Origin: Phaeobacter bryozoorum
Lineage (GTDB): Bacteria; Pseudomonadota; Alphaproteobacteria; Rhodobacterales; Rhodobacteraceae
Length of the DNA: 64,000 nt
Direction: 5' to 3' (one strand)
NCBI RefSeq assembly: GCF_041893525.1
Contig: NZ_CP169068.1
The position numbers and the translations under genes are program-made. Position 1 is the first letter of the stretch; each line of letters begins with the position of its first letter. The notes beneath the pieces were generated by a model, which did no database searches, was not told where the DNA came from, and saw nothing but the letters and a program-made list of their open reading frames with translations. Below, piece after piece: positions 7,715 through 15,408 of the stretch.

Positions 7715-8750
7715 TTAGCCGTAGCGATAGGGGCGGCCGGCCTTCTGCATGTCGGCGTTGTACTTCTTGATGATCTCGACAACGCGCGCTTTGGTCGGGC
7801 TTTCGGCGGCGATCTCGTCCCAGAATTTGACGGCGGCGTCTTCGACCTGCTGCCATTCATTGTCCGGAATTGTAGTCAGTTTCATCTTGTCGCCGTTCAC
7901 GCGCAAGGAGGCTTCGCCACCCCAGTACCACCACTGGCGATAATAATGCGACTGATCACAGCAGACACGGAACAGGGTCTGCAGGTCCTCGGGCAGCTCG
8001 TTCCAGCGGCCCTGGTTGGCAAAGAAGGAGCCAGCCCAGGCGCCGGAGATGTTGTTGGTCAGGAAGTAGTTGGTCACATCCGCCCAGCCGACGGTGTAAT
8101 CCTCGGTGATGCCGGACCAGGCGATGCCGTCCAGCTCGCCAGTCTGCATGGCAACTTCGATGTCTTCCCACGGCAGGGTGACCGGCACCACGCCGAACTG
8201 GCTCAGGAAACGGCCGGCGGTCGGGAAGGTGAAGACGCGTTTCCCATTGAGGTCGGCCAGCGAGTTGATCGGATCCTTGGTGGCGAAATGGCAGGGGTCC
8301 CAGGCGCCTGCCGAGATATGCTTGACGCCGACCTTGGAGTATTCCTCGTCCCAGATCTCGTTCAGACCATATTGGTTGAACAGCACAGGCACATCGAGCG
8401 AGTAGCGCGAGGCGAAGGGGAAATAGCCGCCAAAGACAGTGACTTCGGTGGGCGAGGCCATCGAGTTCGTCATCCGACTGCACCGCGTCGATCGTGCCGC
8501 GCTGCATGGCGCGGAACAGCTCGCCGGTGGGGACCAGCTGGTCGGCATAGTAGAGCTCGATCTGCATGCGGTCGCCTGCGATCTTGTTGAACATGTCGAT
8601 GGCGGGTTTCACCACATGCTCGGCCAGTGCCGCACCGGCATAGGTCTGCATACGCCAGGTGATTTTCGACTGAGCCAGCGCAGGTGTGGCCAGCGGTGCG
8701 GCCAGGGCGCCGACACCGGCGGTCTGTATAAACTTACGTCTTGTCGTCAT
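7715..8750 (-). pseudogene. dctP: TRAP transporter solute-binding protein DctP, single-base frameshift
   Basis: The 5' part starts at 8750 with a twin-arginine-type signal (TTRRKFIQ, cleavage near ALAQS) and reads normally to about residue 94. The rest continues in another frame from ASPTEVTVFGGYFPF to the stop at 7715. Removing one A at about 8466-8467 joins them as SDDDSMASPTE, which is how I would expect this family to read. The total length (1036 bases) is one more than a multiple of three, giving about 344 residues when corrected, normal for DctP. It is either a sequencing error or a recent loss. It follows dctQ and dctM and would capture the cluster's substrate in the periplasm. Confidence 0.85.
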
Positions 8751-8801
8751 GTCTCTTCTCCATGTTGAATGTCCGGCCCCCTTGCGGAGCTCTTCTGAGG
8801 G

Positions 8802-10304
8802 TTATTTTCCGTAAACATAGTCCGGCAGCCACAGGGCAATCTGCGGGAACATCATGACCAGGGCGAGTGCGACCACCATGACAGCGGCAAAGGGGATGAT
8901 TGAGACGTAGATGTCTTTCAGCCCGATTTCCGGTGGCGCCATCGCCCGCATCAGGAACAGGTTGTAGCCAAAGGGCGGCGTCATATAGGCGATCTGGGTG
9001 GTGATGGTATAAAGCACACCGTACCAGATCAGATCGAACCCCAGCGCCCCCACAAGCGGCACATAAAGCGGCGCCACGATCACCAGCATCGCGGTGTCAT
9101 CAAGGAACGTGCCCATCACGATAAAGCTCAGCTGCATCAGGATCAGGATCATCCAGGGGCTGAGACCCAGCTGCGTGGTGAACAGATCCTCGATCGCCTT
9201 CACCGCGCCCAGACCATCAAAAATTGCGCCAAAGCCAAGCGCGGCGAGGATGATCCACATGAACATGCAGGAAATCCCCAGGGTGGAGCGCACCGAAGTT
9301 TCAAACACCTCCTTGTTCATCCGACCTTTGAGAATGGCCGCGACAAAGGCGGTCATCGCACCAATGGCGGAGCTTTCCACCAGCGAGGTCCAGCCATTCA
9401 CAAAGGGAACCATCATCGCGGCAAAGATCGCCAAGGGCAGCACGCCGGAGAACAGCAGGCGGTATTTTTCCTTCATGAAGACATCATGATAGAAGATCGG
9501 AACGCCTCTGGTGACAAAGGCCAGAACAGCACCGGCAAGAGCCACGCCCATTGCGGGTTTTGCCTCGATGATGCCCATCTTGACCACCAGCGGCACCAGC
9601 ACCAGAAGGGCCAGAACGATGTAGTTCAGGCGCAGCGGATGATCGCTGATGCGCTCATATTCGGCGAGATCCTCGGGGCTCATGGCGGGGCCGAGTTCGG
9701 GCTGCATCCGGGCGCGCAGATAGATGTAGATGATGAACATGGCCGCCATCAACAGACCCGGAACAACACCGGCGAGCCAGAGCTGACCAACCGGCTGGCG
9801 CGCGATCATCGCATAGAGCACCAGCACGACGGAGGGCGGCACCAGAATGCCGAGGGAGGAACCGGCCTGAATGGTGCCGGTGACCAGCGTCTTGTCATAG
9901 CCACGGCGCAAAAGCTCGGGCAGGGCGATGGTGGCGCCGATGGCCATACCAGCCACTGACAGACCGTTCATCGCCGAGATCAGGACCATCAGACCAATGG
10001 TACCAATCGCCAGCCCGCCTTTGACCGGACCCATCCACACGTGAAACATCCGGTAGAGATCATCTGCGATCTTCGATTCCGACAGCACGTACCCCATGAA
10101 GATGAACATTGGCAGCGTGAGCAGAGGATACCATTTCATCAGCTTCATGGCCGCGGAGAAGGGGATTTCACTGCCGCCAGTGCCCCAGAGCAGCAGACCG
10201 GCCACAGCGCCGACGAAACCGATTGCGCCAAACACACGCTGACCGGTCATCAGCATCAGCATCATGCCGGCAAACATCATAATGGCGATGAGTTCATAGG
10301 ACAT
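8802..10304 (-). CDS. dctM: TRAP transporter large permease subunit DctM
   Basis: A 500-residue, strongly hydrophobic protein with about 12-13 membrane segments, the size expected for the DctM ion-coupled permease. Typical motifs include the GSSLGILVPPSVVL loop and the late TPPFGYNLF segment. It shares one base with the dctQ stop (TAATG) and lies 51 bp upstream of dctP, giving the order Q-M-P in one transcript. With DctQ it imports an organic substrate by sodium symport; the substrate is not shown by sequence. Confidence 0.93.
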   Translation of the reverse strand: MSYELIAIMMFAGMMLMLMTGQRVFGAIGFVGAVAGLLLWGTGGSEIPFSAAMKLMKWYPLLTLPMFIFMGYVLSESKIADDLYRMFHVWMGPVKGGLAIGTIGLMVLISAMNGLSVAGMAIGATIALPELLRRGYDKTLVTGTIQAGSSLGILVPPSVVLVLYAMIARQPVGQLWLAGVVPGLLMAAMFIIYIYLRARMQPELGPAMSPEDLAEYERISDHPLRLNYIVLALLVLVPLVVKMGIIEAKPAMGVALAGAVLAFVTRGVPIFYHDVFMKEKYRLLFSGVLPLAIFAAMMVPFVNGWTSLVESSAIGAMTAFVAAILKGRMNKEVFETSVRSTLGISCMFMWIILAALGFGAIFDGLGAVKAIEDLFTTQLGLSPWMILILMQLSFIVMGTFLDDTAMLVIVAPLYVPLVGALGFDLIWYGVLYTITTQIAYMTPPFGYNLFLMRAMAPPEIGLKDIYVSIIPFAAVMVVALALVMMFPQIALWLPDYVYGK

Positions 10305-10900
10305 TAGAAGTCGTCTCCGCGAAGGCGTCCGAGATCACGGAACAATTCAGCAAGGCATTGCAGCAGCATCAGAAAGACGCCGAAACAGAGGATGGTTTTG
10401 ATCGGCCACATGAAGGGGCGCCAGGCGGTGGAGCTGCGTTCCAGATAGCCGAGTTTGGCGCTGGCGGCATCGACGCCTTCGCTCACAAGGATTGTCAGCA
10501 GCTCTCCGAAGAACTGAAACGGCTCCAGCCCGAAATACCCCAGCGAATAGGCGGTGGAGCTGACGGCGCCATAAAACAGGATCCCAAGGTAGAACATCAG
10601 GAACAGCACGGTGACGGCATCGACCATGGCCTTGGTCTTGAGCGACCATGCGCCATAGAACAGATCCATCCGTACATTGCTGCCCATCTGGATCGAGTAG
10701 GGACCGCCCAGAATATAGTAGGCGACCATGACAAACTGCGCGGTCTCCAGCGTCCAGAGTGACGGGTTGAAAAAGGTCTTTGACACCGAGGACCACAGAA
10801 GCACCCCAACCAGCACAAAGATCAGATACATGGCGAAACGGCCAATCACGCGGTTCATCGCGTCGATGGCGCGTACATAGCTCTTGATGGCACTAGGCAT
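10304..10900 (-). CDS. dctQ: TRAP transporter small permease subunit DctQ
   Basis: A 198-residue membrane protein with four helices, matching the DctQ small subunit. The SLWTLETAQF stretch between helices 1 and 2 is characteristic of this family. Its start overlaps the end of the upstream hydrolase gene by 8 bases, so hydrolase, importer and ligase genes are co-transcribed. Confidence 0.9.
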   Translation of the reverse strand: MPSAIKSYVRAIDAMNRVIGRFAMYLIFVLVGVLLWSSVSKTFFNPSLWTLETAQFVMVAYYILGGPYSIQMGSNVRMDLFYGAWSLKTKAMVDAVTVLFLMFYLGILFYGAVSSTAYSLGYFGLEPFQFFGELLTILVSEGVDAASAKLGYLERSSTAWRPFMWPIKTILCFGVFLMLLQCLAELFRDLGRLRGDDF

Positions 10901-11702
10901 TGGCTGCCTCCTTACTGGTCAGCGCGCTCAGGGCCGGGCGCAGCAGACACAGCAATTCGTCTGTCATGGCGGCTTCCTGTTCCGGGGTCTGCAACAGATC
11001 GTTACGCACTTCGATCATCACATTGGCCAAACCATTGTTCTGACCATGCAGCACCAGCGAATGTGTGACACCGTCCTGCGGGCCATAGGGCGCGTTGCGC
11101 TCGATCTGGCGGTCGGGCAGGGCCGGGGCGGCCTCCAGCATCGCATCGGCCAAGCGGCTGTCCGCATCGTGCAGGATGCCGATTTCGACGCTGCGCGGGG
11201 TGCCGTAAAAGATCGGGGTAAAGCTGTGGACCGTCACCAGCATCGTCTCGCGACCTGCGGCCCTGCGATCAGCGATCACCTGCGCCACGGCCGCGCAGAA
11301 AGGGGTGTAGACGCTGTCGACCCGTTCGGCCCGCGCCGCCGCATCCAGATCACGGTTGCCGGGGACTTCGATCAGTTCCGATTTCGCGGGCATGGCACTG
11401 GCAGCTTCGGGCGGGCGGTTGCAGTCATAGACCAGCCGCGACACCCGGCTTGCGACCAGCGGCGCGTCCAGAGCCACCGATAGACCCTTGGCCACCGCCA
11501 ATGCGCCGGGATCCCAGGCGGCATGGCTGGCGCGGTCATCCTCCGACAGGCCAAGCCCCTCATACCGCGCCGGAATGTGGTTGCTGGCATGTTCGCACAG
11601 CACCAGCACATCGCCGGTGCCCGCTGCATTCCAGATCTCTACTGCCTCGTTGGGCAGTTCCGGTGCGGCGGCAGATGGAGCGTTGGAATCGCTCAGTGAC
11701 AT
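10893..11702 (-). CDS. N-formylglutamate amidohydrolase-family hydrolase
   Basis: A 269-residue protein of the FGase family of zinc-dependent amide hydrolases. VLCEHASNHIP (about residues 34-44), the VTVHSFTP histidine, GILHDADSRL and the VMIEVRND segment are visible. Family members release glutamate from N-formylglutamate in histidine breakdown, but there are no hut genes here. First in an operon with a glutamyl ligase and two dehydrogenases, it may instead release glutamate from a gamma-glutamyl product. That would need altered bond specificity and is inference. It faces a divergent RpiR regulator. Confidence 0.8.
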   Translation of the reverse strand: MSLSDSNAPSAAAPELPNEAVEIWNAAGTGDVLVLCEHASNHIPARYEGLGLSEDDRASHAAWDPGALAVAKGLSVALDAPLVASRVSRLVYDCNRPPEAASAMPAKSELIEVPGNRDLDAAARAERVDSVYTPFCAAVAQVIADRRAAGRETMLVTVHSFTPIFYGTPRSVEIGILHDADSRLADAMLEAAPALPDRQIERNAPYGPQDGVTHSLVLHGQNNGLANVMIEVRNDLLQTPEQEAAMTDELLCLLRPALSALTSKEAANA

Positions 11703-11721
11703 TGGGCACTCCCTGATTTTG

Positions 11722-11734
11722 GAAAAATGTTTTC
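11722..11734. promoter_or_regulatory. candidate RpiR operator (GAAAA-ATG-TTTTC)
   Basis: A perfect 5-bp inverted repeat with a 3-base spacer lies in the 150-bp divergent gap, 20 bp upstream of the hydrolase start. A second AT-rich half-site with TTTTCA lies near 11760. RpiR/MurR proteins bind symmetric A/T-rich sites of this kind. Confidence 0.35.
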
Positions 11735-11852
11735 ACGTACGACTTTTTGTGTCAATATATTTTCAGCATCAGTTTGATCCCCTCGTGTCGGGGATGGCCC
11801 TGTCTTTGGGGCGGTGCATAAATTGTAGGCAAACCAGAGGGATAGCCGGACA

Positions 11853-12725
11853 GTGACAAAACCGCCCGCCACCGTGCGCGAACTCATCCGGGAGCAATAT
11901 GCAACCCTGACCCAGGCAGAGCGCAAATTCGCAAATGCCCTGCTGGCCAATTATCCGGCGGCTGGTCTGGCCTCTATCACCATTGTTGCCGCCAATGCCG
12001 ATGTGTCGACACCCACCGTGGCGCGCATGGTGCAGAAGCTTGGTTTCAAAGGATATCCGCAGTTCCATCAGGCCCTGCTGAAAGAGCTGGAGGCAAAGGG
12101 ATCCGGCCCGACCCAGCGCCGGGCCAACTGGGCGTCGGAGGCGCCGGAGGGGCATCTTCTGAACAGATTTGCACAGGCGGTGACCGACAACCTCAGTCAG
12201 ACCTTTTCCAACGTCAATTCAGAGCAGTTCGATGCGGCGGTCCGGCAGCTGGCCGATACTGAGGGTCGGCTCTATGTGGTTGGCGGGCGCATCACCCGTG
12301 CGCTTGCGGATTATGCCTTCACGCATTTTCAGGCCATTCGCCAGCGGGTCACACATATGACCTCCTCCTCGGCGACCTGGCCGCATTACGTGCTGGATAT
12401 GGTGGAAGGCGACACGCTGCTGATGTTCGACGTACGCCGCTATGAGACCAACCTGCAACGGCTGGCCGAACTGGCCTCGGAACGGGGGGTGCGGGTGATC
12501 CTGATCACCGACCAATGGTCCAGCCCCATCGGATCTGTGGCGGCGCATACCTTCAATTGCTGGGTGGAAATCCCCTCGGCCTGGGACTCGAACATCTCAA
12601 CCATGATGCTGCTGGAGGCGATGATCTCGGCCGCACAGGAGGAGCGCTGGGACGAGACGCGCGCGCGCTACGAGAAACTCGATACAATCTTCGACACCAC
12701 GCGGCTGTTTCGCAAATTCACCTGA
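11853..12725 (+). CDS. RpiR/MurR-family transcriptional regulator
   Basis: A 290-residue RpiR-family protein. The N-terminal helix-turn-helix covers about residues 1-80 (ANADVSTPTVARMVQKLGFKGY is the recognition region). A SIS-type sugar-isomerase domain follows from about residue 120 to 260 (LYVVGGRITRALADY, then MLFDVRRY). It is divergent from the hydrolase-TRAP-ligase operon and is the obvious local regulator. The start is GTG. SIS domains usually bind phosphosugars, yet no sugar gene is nearby, so the effector may be an amine or a glutamyl derivative. Confidence 0.88.
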   Translation: MTKPPATVRELIREQYATLTQAERKFANALLANYPAAGLASITIVAANADVSTPTVARMVQKLGFKGYPQFHQALLKELEAKGSGPTQRRANWASEAPEGHLLNRFAQAVTDNLSQTFSNVNSEQFDAAVRQLADTEGRLYVVGGRITRALADYAFTHFQAIRQRVTHMTSSSATWPHYVLDMVEGDTLLMFDVRRYETNLQRLAELASERGVRVILITDQWSSPIGSVAAHTFNCWVEIPSAWDSNISTMMLLEAMISAAQEERWDETRARYEKLDTIFDTTRLFRKFT

Positions 12726-12773
12726 ATCCCCTCGCAGCCGTGGTTGTTCATAGTCAGAGAAACGTGTCCAACA

Positions 12774-12814
12774 GATACAAAAAAGGGAGGCCGCTGGCCT
12801 CCCTTTTTTGTATC
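12774..12814. terminator. bidirectional rho-independent terminator
   Basis: A perfect 19-bp stem (GATAC, six A, GGGAGGCC and its complement) with a 3-base loop gives a GC stem followed by six T on both strands. It ends both the rpiR gene and the convergent DUF883-like gene. Confidence 0.93.
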
Positions 12815-12830
12815 TCGGAATTTAAGTGTT

Positions 12831-13145
12831 TCAGTAGCGGTTGCGGACCGCAAGGCCGATCAGAACGCCCAGCCCCAGCGCGCCAGCTACGGCAAGCGCC
12901 GGATTCTTCTTCACGAATTCCTCACTCTGGGAGGCAAGCTCATTAACGGTCTGGGACGCGGTTTTTGCACCCTCGGTCGCCATCTCACGGACCGCCTGAG
13001 CATTGCGTACCGCCATATCCTCCAGCTGTTCGCCAACTTCTTTGGCTTTTGCCGCAATCGGCTGGGACGCCTCTGTCAGGGTGTCCTGCTTGCGTCGCGC
13101 AGCGGTCGATTTCTTCGGTTCAGTCTGTGTCTGAGTTGCAGCCAT
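12831..13145 (-). CDS. ElaB/YqjD/DUF883-type membrane-anchored stress protein
   Basis: A 104-residue protein with a basic, Thr/Gln-rich start, a long amphipathic helical middle (about 20-80), and one C-terminal transmembrane helix (ALAVAGALGLGVLIGLAV) ending in RNRY. This is the ElaB/YqjD layout, small inner-membrane proteins linked in E. coli to ribosome association in stationary phase. The start at 13145 is chosen because AAGGAGACTTC precedes it. A consensus EcfG promoter (GGAAC-N17-CGTT) lies 25-50 bp upstream, so it should belong to the general stress response. Confidence 0.8.
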   Translation of the reverse strand: MAATQTQTEPKKSTAARRKQDTLTEASQPIAAKAKEVGEQLEDMAVRNAQAVREMATEGAKTASQTVNELASQSEEFVKKNPALAVAGALGLGVLIGLAVRNRY

Positions 13146-13169
13146 GATGAAGTCTCCTTTCCACCACTC

Positions 13170-13195
13170 AACGTGCGCCGAGCCGCGAAAGTTCC
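13170..13195 (-). promoter_or_regulatory. EcfG-type promoter of the DUF883-like gene
   Basis: On the minus strand GGAAC (13195-13191), 17 bases, then CGTT (13173-13170) match the alphaproteobacterial EcfG consensus. It points at the gene starting at 13145. Confidence 0.82.
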
Positions 13196-13197
13196 AT

Positions 13198-13223
13198 GGA
13201 ACCATCGCCGCGCGGTCTGAGTT
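13198..13223 (+). promoter_or_regulatory. EcfG-type promoter of the DUF1328 gene
   Basis: GGAAC (13198-13202), 17 bases, then AGTT (one mismatch to CGTT) points at the gene starting at 13265. Its -35 lies two bases from the divergent -35, so together they form the palindrome GTTCCATGGAAC. Confidence 0.65.
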
Positions 13224-13264
13224 GGGACGGTATCACAGCACGACATGATATGAAGGAGAGGACC

Positions 13265-13429
13265 ATGCTCTACTGGGCTTTGCTATTCTTTGTTGTCGCA
13301 GTCATCGCTGGCCTCTTCGGCTTTGGCGGTGTGGCGTCTGCCTCTGCCGGGATCGCGCAGATTTTGTTCTTCGTGTTCCTTGTACTCTTTGCCATCGCCA
13401 TGGTGGTTCGGGTGGTAAAGGGCAGATAG
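13265..13429 (+). CDS. DUF1328 small two-helix membrane protein
   Basis: A 54-residue protein of two transmembrane helices joined by a GFGGVASASAGIAQ loop, which is the DUF1328/YtjA signature. Its function is unknown; it is commonly stress-induced. GAAGGAGAGG precedes the ATG at 13265, which fixes the start. An EcfG-type promoter lies 40-70 bp upstream and a hairpin at 13459-13482 follows, so it is probably a single-gene unit. Confidence 0.88.
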   Translation: MLYWALLFFVVAVIAGLFGFGGVASASAGIAQILFFVFLVLFAIAMVVRVVKGR

Positions 13430-13458
13430 CGTGGAGACGACAATGCGAAAGCGATGAG

Positions 13459-13482
13459 GGGCGGATGCTGTGGCGTCCGCCC
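13459..13482 (+). terminator. rho-independent terminator after the DUF1328 gene
   Basis: GGGCGGA / TCCGCCC pair across a 10-base loop, followed by ATTTTCGTT. Confidence 0.65.
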
Positions 13483-13558
13483 ATTTTCGTTGCTCATCTG
13501 TCCCCGGCGCCTGCGCGTCTGACATCGGTGAGAAGGTCTGACACCGGCGAGAAATATG

Positions 13559-13583
13559 GGAACCTCTGTCAGGAGCACACGTT
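13559..13583 (+). promoter_or_regulatory. EcfG-type promoter of dps
   Basis: GGAAC (13559-13563), 16 bases, then CGTT (13580-13583) lies 39 bp upstream of the dps ATG at 13622. It is a perfect match to the consensus. Confidence 0.85.
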
Positions 13584-13621
13584 GGGGTGGTGAGACCGAC
13601 ATAGACAAAGGAGATGATAAG

Positions 13622-14119
13622 ATGAGCGAAGCGCTTTCAGTTGTGCCCAGCCGTGATGACGTTAGCACCGGTGTCCGTGACACCTCGGTGATCGCCAGCG
13701 GGCTGGCCGATGTGCTGGCCGATACCTATCGCCTCGTGTTCAAGACCCATGCCTATCACTGGAACGTCGAAGGGCCGGCCTTCTACTCGGTCCATAAGCT
13801 GACCGAAGAGCAGTATGAGAATATGTTTGCAGCGACCGACGAGCTGGCGGAACGGATCCGCGCGCTGGGGCATCTGGCGCCGTCGAGCCTTGCCGATATC
13901 GTCAGCCGTTCGAAGCTTGAAGACAAAACCGGCTCGCTGACGGCTGCGGATATGGTTGAGGATCTCGCTCATTGTCATGAACGCGTCGCGCACCGCCTTC
14001 ATGCGCTGGCCGAGTTGGCGGGCGATCGCAAGGATATCGTTACCGAGGATCTGGCGACGGCGCGCTCCGCCTTTCACGAGCAGGCCGCCTGGATGCTGCG
14101 CGCCATCGCCAAGGGCTGA
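13622..14119 (+). CDS. dps: Dps-family ferritin-like DNA-protection protein
   Basis: A 165-residue Dps/ferritin-like protein. The helical core contains KTHAYHWNVEGPAF (the first ferroxidase His and the WNV motif), then SVHKLTEEQY and ATDELAERIRALG, which supply the intersubunit iron ligands (His, Asp and Glu). It is expected to form a 12-subunit shell that oxidises Fe(II) with peroxide and shields DNA. The ATG at 13622 follows AAAGGAG. A consensus EcfG promoter sits just upstream and a 13-bp bidirectional terminator lies downstream of the gene. Confidence 0.9.
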   Translation: MSEALSVVPSRDDVSTGVRDTSVIASGLADVLADTYRLVFKTHAYHWNVEGPAFYSVHKLTEEQYENMFAATDELAERIRALGHLAPSSLADIVSRSKLEDKTGSLTAADMVEDLAHCHERVAHRLHALAELAGDRKDIVTEDLATARSAFHEQAAWMLRAIAKG

Positions 14120-14250
14120 GGCCTGACGAAAGCTTGGGCACCGCCTGACAGGGTGATCCGGCACGAGAGACGCGCGCGGCGGTGATCCCGGCGCGGCGGC
14201 GATCTCAAGCGAAAGAGCGGAAAACATCCGCAACTGCCGTCCAGACACAA

Positions 14251-14280
14251 AAATAGCCGCCTGATCACAGGCGGCTATTT
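14251..14280. terminator. bidirectional terminator between dps and phyR
   Basis: A perfect 13-bp stem (AAATAGCCGCCTG and complement) with loop ATCA gives T-runs in both directions between convergent genes. Confidence 0.9.
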
Positions 14281-14304
14281 GATCAAAACAGGTTTGCGCC
14301 TGGT

Positions 14305-15120
14305 TTAGGCCTTCAACGTCTCGGTCGAGGAGAAGAACATCGCCTGGCTGACCGCCGAGCGAACCTGATCCTCGGTATAGGGCTTCGAGATCAGGAAGGC
14401 AGGTTCCGGCCCTTCGCCGGTCAGCAGCCTTTCGGGGAAGGCAGTGATAAAGATCACGGGGCAGTCAAAATGATTTTCAAGGATCTTGTTCACCGCATCA
14501 ATGCCGCTGGAGTTATCCGCAAGCTGGATATCCGACAGGATCAGATCCGGTGTCTCTTCCCTCGCGAGTTTCAGCGCGGCATCTTCAGTCCGGGCAATGC
14601 CGGTCACCCGATGTCCCATTTCGCTGACGATCCCTTCAAGATCCATCGAAATGATCGCCTCATCCTCGATGATCATGATGCGACCCGATGTGGATTTCGA
14701 CATCTCCTGATAGGCGATCTTCACCAGTTCACTTGCTTCATCGGCGCCGATTTCCATTATCTGCGCCACCTCTGCGGTGCTGAAATCCTCAATCGTGTGA
14801 AGCAGAAGCGCCTCGCGGGTATTTGGGGTAAGCGCACGCAGATGCTTCTGCGCCTGGGTCTCCAGCCCGCTGTCGGGCATATCCAGCTCAACCGGGGCAC
14901 CGCTGGAACTCCAGATAACATGGAAAGCGCGGAACAAAGCCACCTTTGCTTTCAGCTCAGCCTCATAGCGGTCCGGCTCGGCCAGGATCGCCTCCAGAGT
15001 TGCAAGGGCATAGGTGTCACCGCTGGTCTGGCTACCTGTCAGCGCCCGCGCATAACGGCGCAGGAACGGCAGGTTAGACCCGATCTGATTAGCAAGAATT
15101 TCTCCTGTCGGGGCGGTCAT
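14305..15120 (-). CDS. phyR: PhyR, general-stress-response anti-anti-sigma regulator
   Basis: A 271-residue protein with the PhyR fusion. An N-terminal ECF-sigma-like domain covers residues 1 to about 140, and a receiver domain follows (acidic residues in IIEDE, phospho-acceptor Asp197 in LILSDIQL, Thr226 in FITAFPE, Lys246 in SKPY). When phosphorylated it binds NepR and frees EcfG. The N-terminal domain mimics sigma but lacks DNA-binding function. The start at 15120 is chosen over one 36 codons upstream, because the latter runs through the promoter. It is divergent from nepR-ecfG, the classic order. Confidence 0.95.
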   Translation of the reverse strand: MTAPTGEILANQIGSNLPFLRRYARALTGSQTSGDTYALATLEAILAEPDRYEAELKAKVALFRAFHVIWSSSGAPVELDMPDSGLETQAQKHLRALTPNTREALLLHTIEDFSTAEVAQIMEIGADEASELVKIAYQEMSKSTSGRIMIIEDEAIISMDLEGIVSEMGHRVTGIARTEDAALKLAREETPDLILSDIQLADNSSGIDAVNKILENHFDCPVIFITAFPERLLTGEGPEPAFLISKPYTEDQVRSAVSQAMFFSSTETLKA

Positions 15121-15151
15121 TTGATATGTCCCTTTTTTTCTGAATACATAT

Positions 15152-15177
15152 GGAACCATACGTCTGGTCACTGCGTT
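15152..15177 (+). promoter_or_regulatory. EcfG-type promoter of nepR-ecfG-kinase-pld
   Basis: GGAAC (15152-15156), 17 bases, CGTT (15174-15177): a perfect EcfG consensus 40 bp upstream of nepR. This gives positive autoregulation of the sigma factor. Confidence 0.88.
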
Positions 15178-15184
15178 TGGTTCC
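15159..15184 (-). promoter_or_regulatory. EcfG-type promoter of phyR (overlapping, divergent)
   Basis: On the minus strand GGAAC (15184-15180), 17 bases, CGTA (15162-15159; one mismatch). It overlaps the nepR promoter almost completely, so each element lies within the other's spacer. Confidence 0.7.
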
Positions 15185-15216
15185 AGAGTGTGCGTAAAAA
15201 AATATAGTTGGATCGT

Positions 15217-15408
15217 ATGGAAAAGCACAAGGCAACAGAAAAACGCGGTGACGCGATCGAGCGAGAGATCGACAGCAACCTGAAAAAGGCGTTTGATACG
15301 CTTGCGTCGGAGCCTATCCCCGACCGGTTCGCAAATCTTCTCGACCAGTTGAAAGCCAAGGGCGCGGCGCCGATCGAAAGCGCCAATCGTGATGAGGATG
15401 ACTCCTGA
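15217..15408 (+). CDS. nepR: NepR-type anti-sigma factor
   Basis: A 63-residue protein with the NepR core: two short helices around NLKKAFDTLASEPIPDRFANLLDQL, flanked by acidic, disordered ends. NepR holds EcfG inactive until phosphorylated PhyR takes it. The ATG at 15217 is preferred to a TTG three codons upstream. Its stop overlaps the ecfG ATG by one base (TGATG), the coupling normally seen for this pair. It is transcribed from the EcfG promoter 40 bp upstream. Confidence 0.92.
   Translation: MEKHKATEKRGDAIEREIDSNLKKAFDTLASEPIPDRFANLLDQLKAKGAAPIESANRDEDDS

Noticed and set aside
10893..11702. HutG in a histidine degradation operon
   Set aside because: No hutH, hutU, hutI or hutF gene is present in the window.
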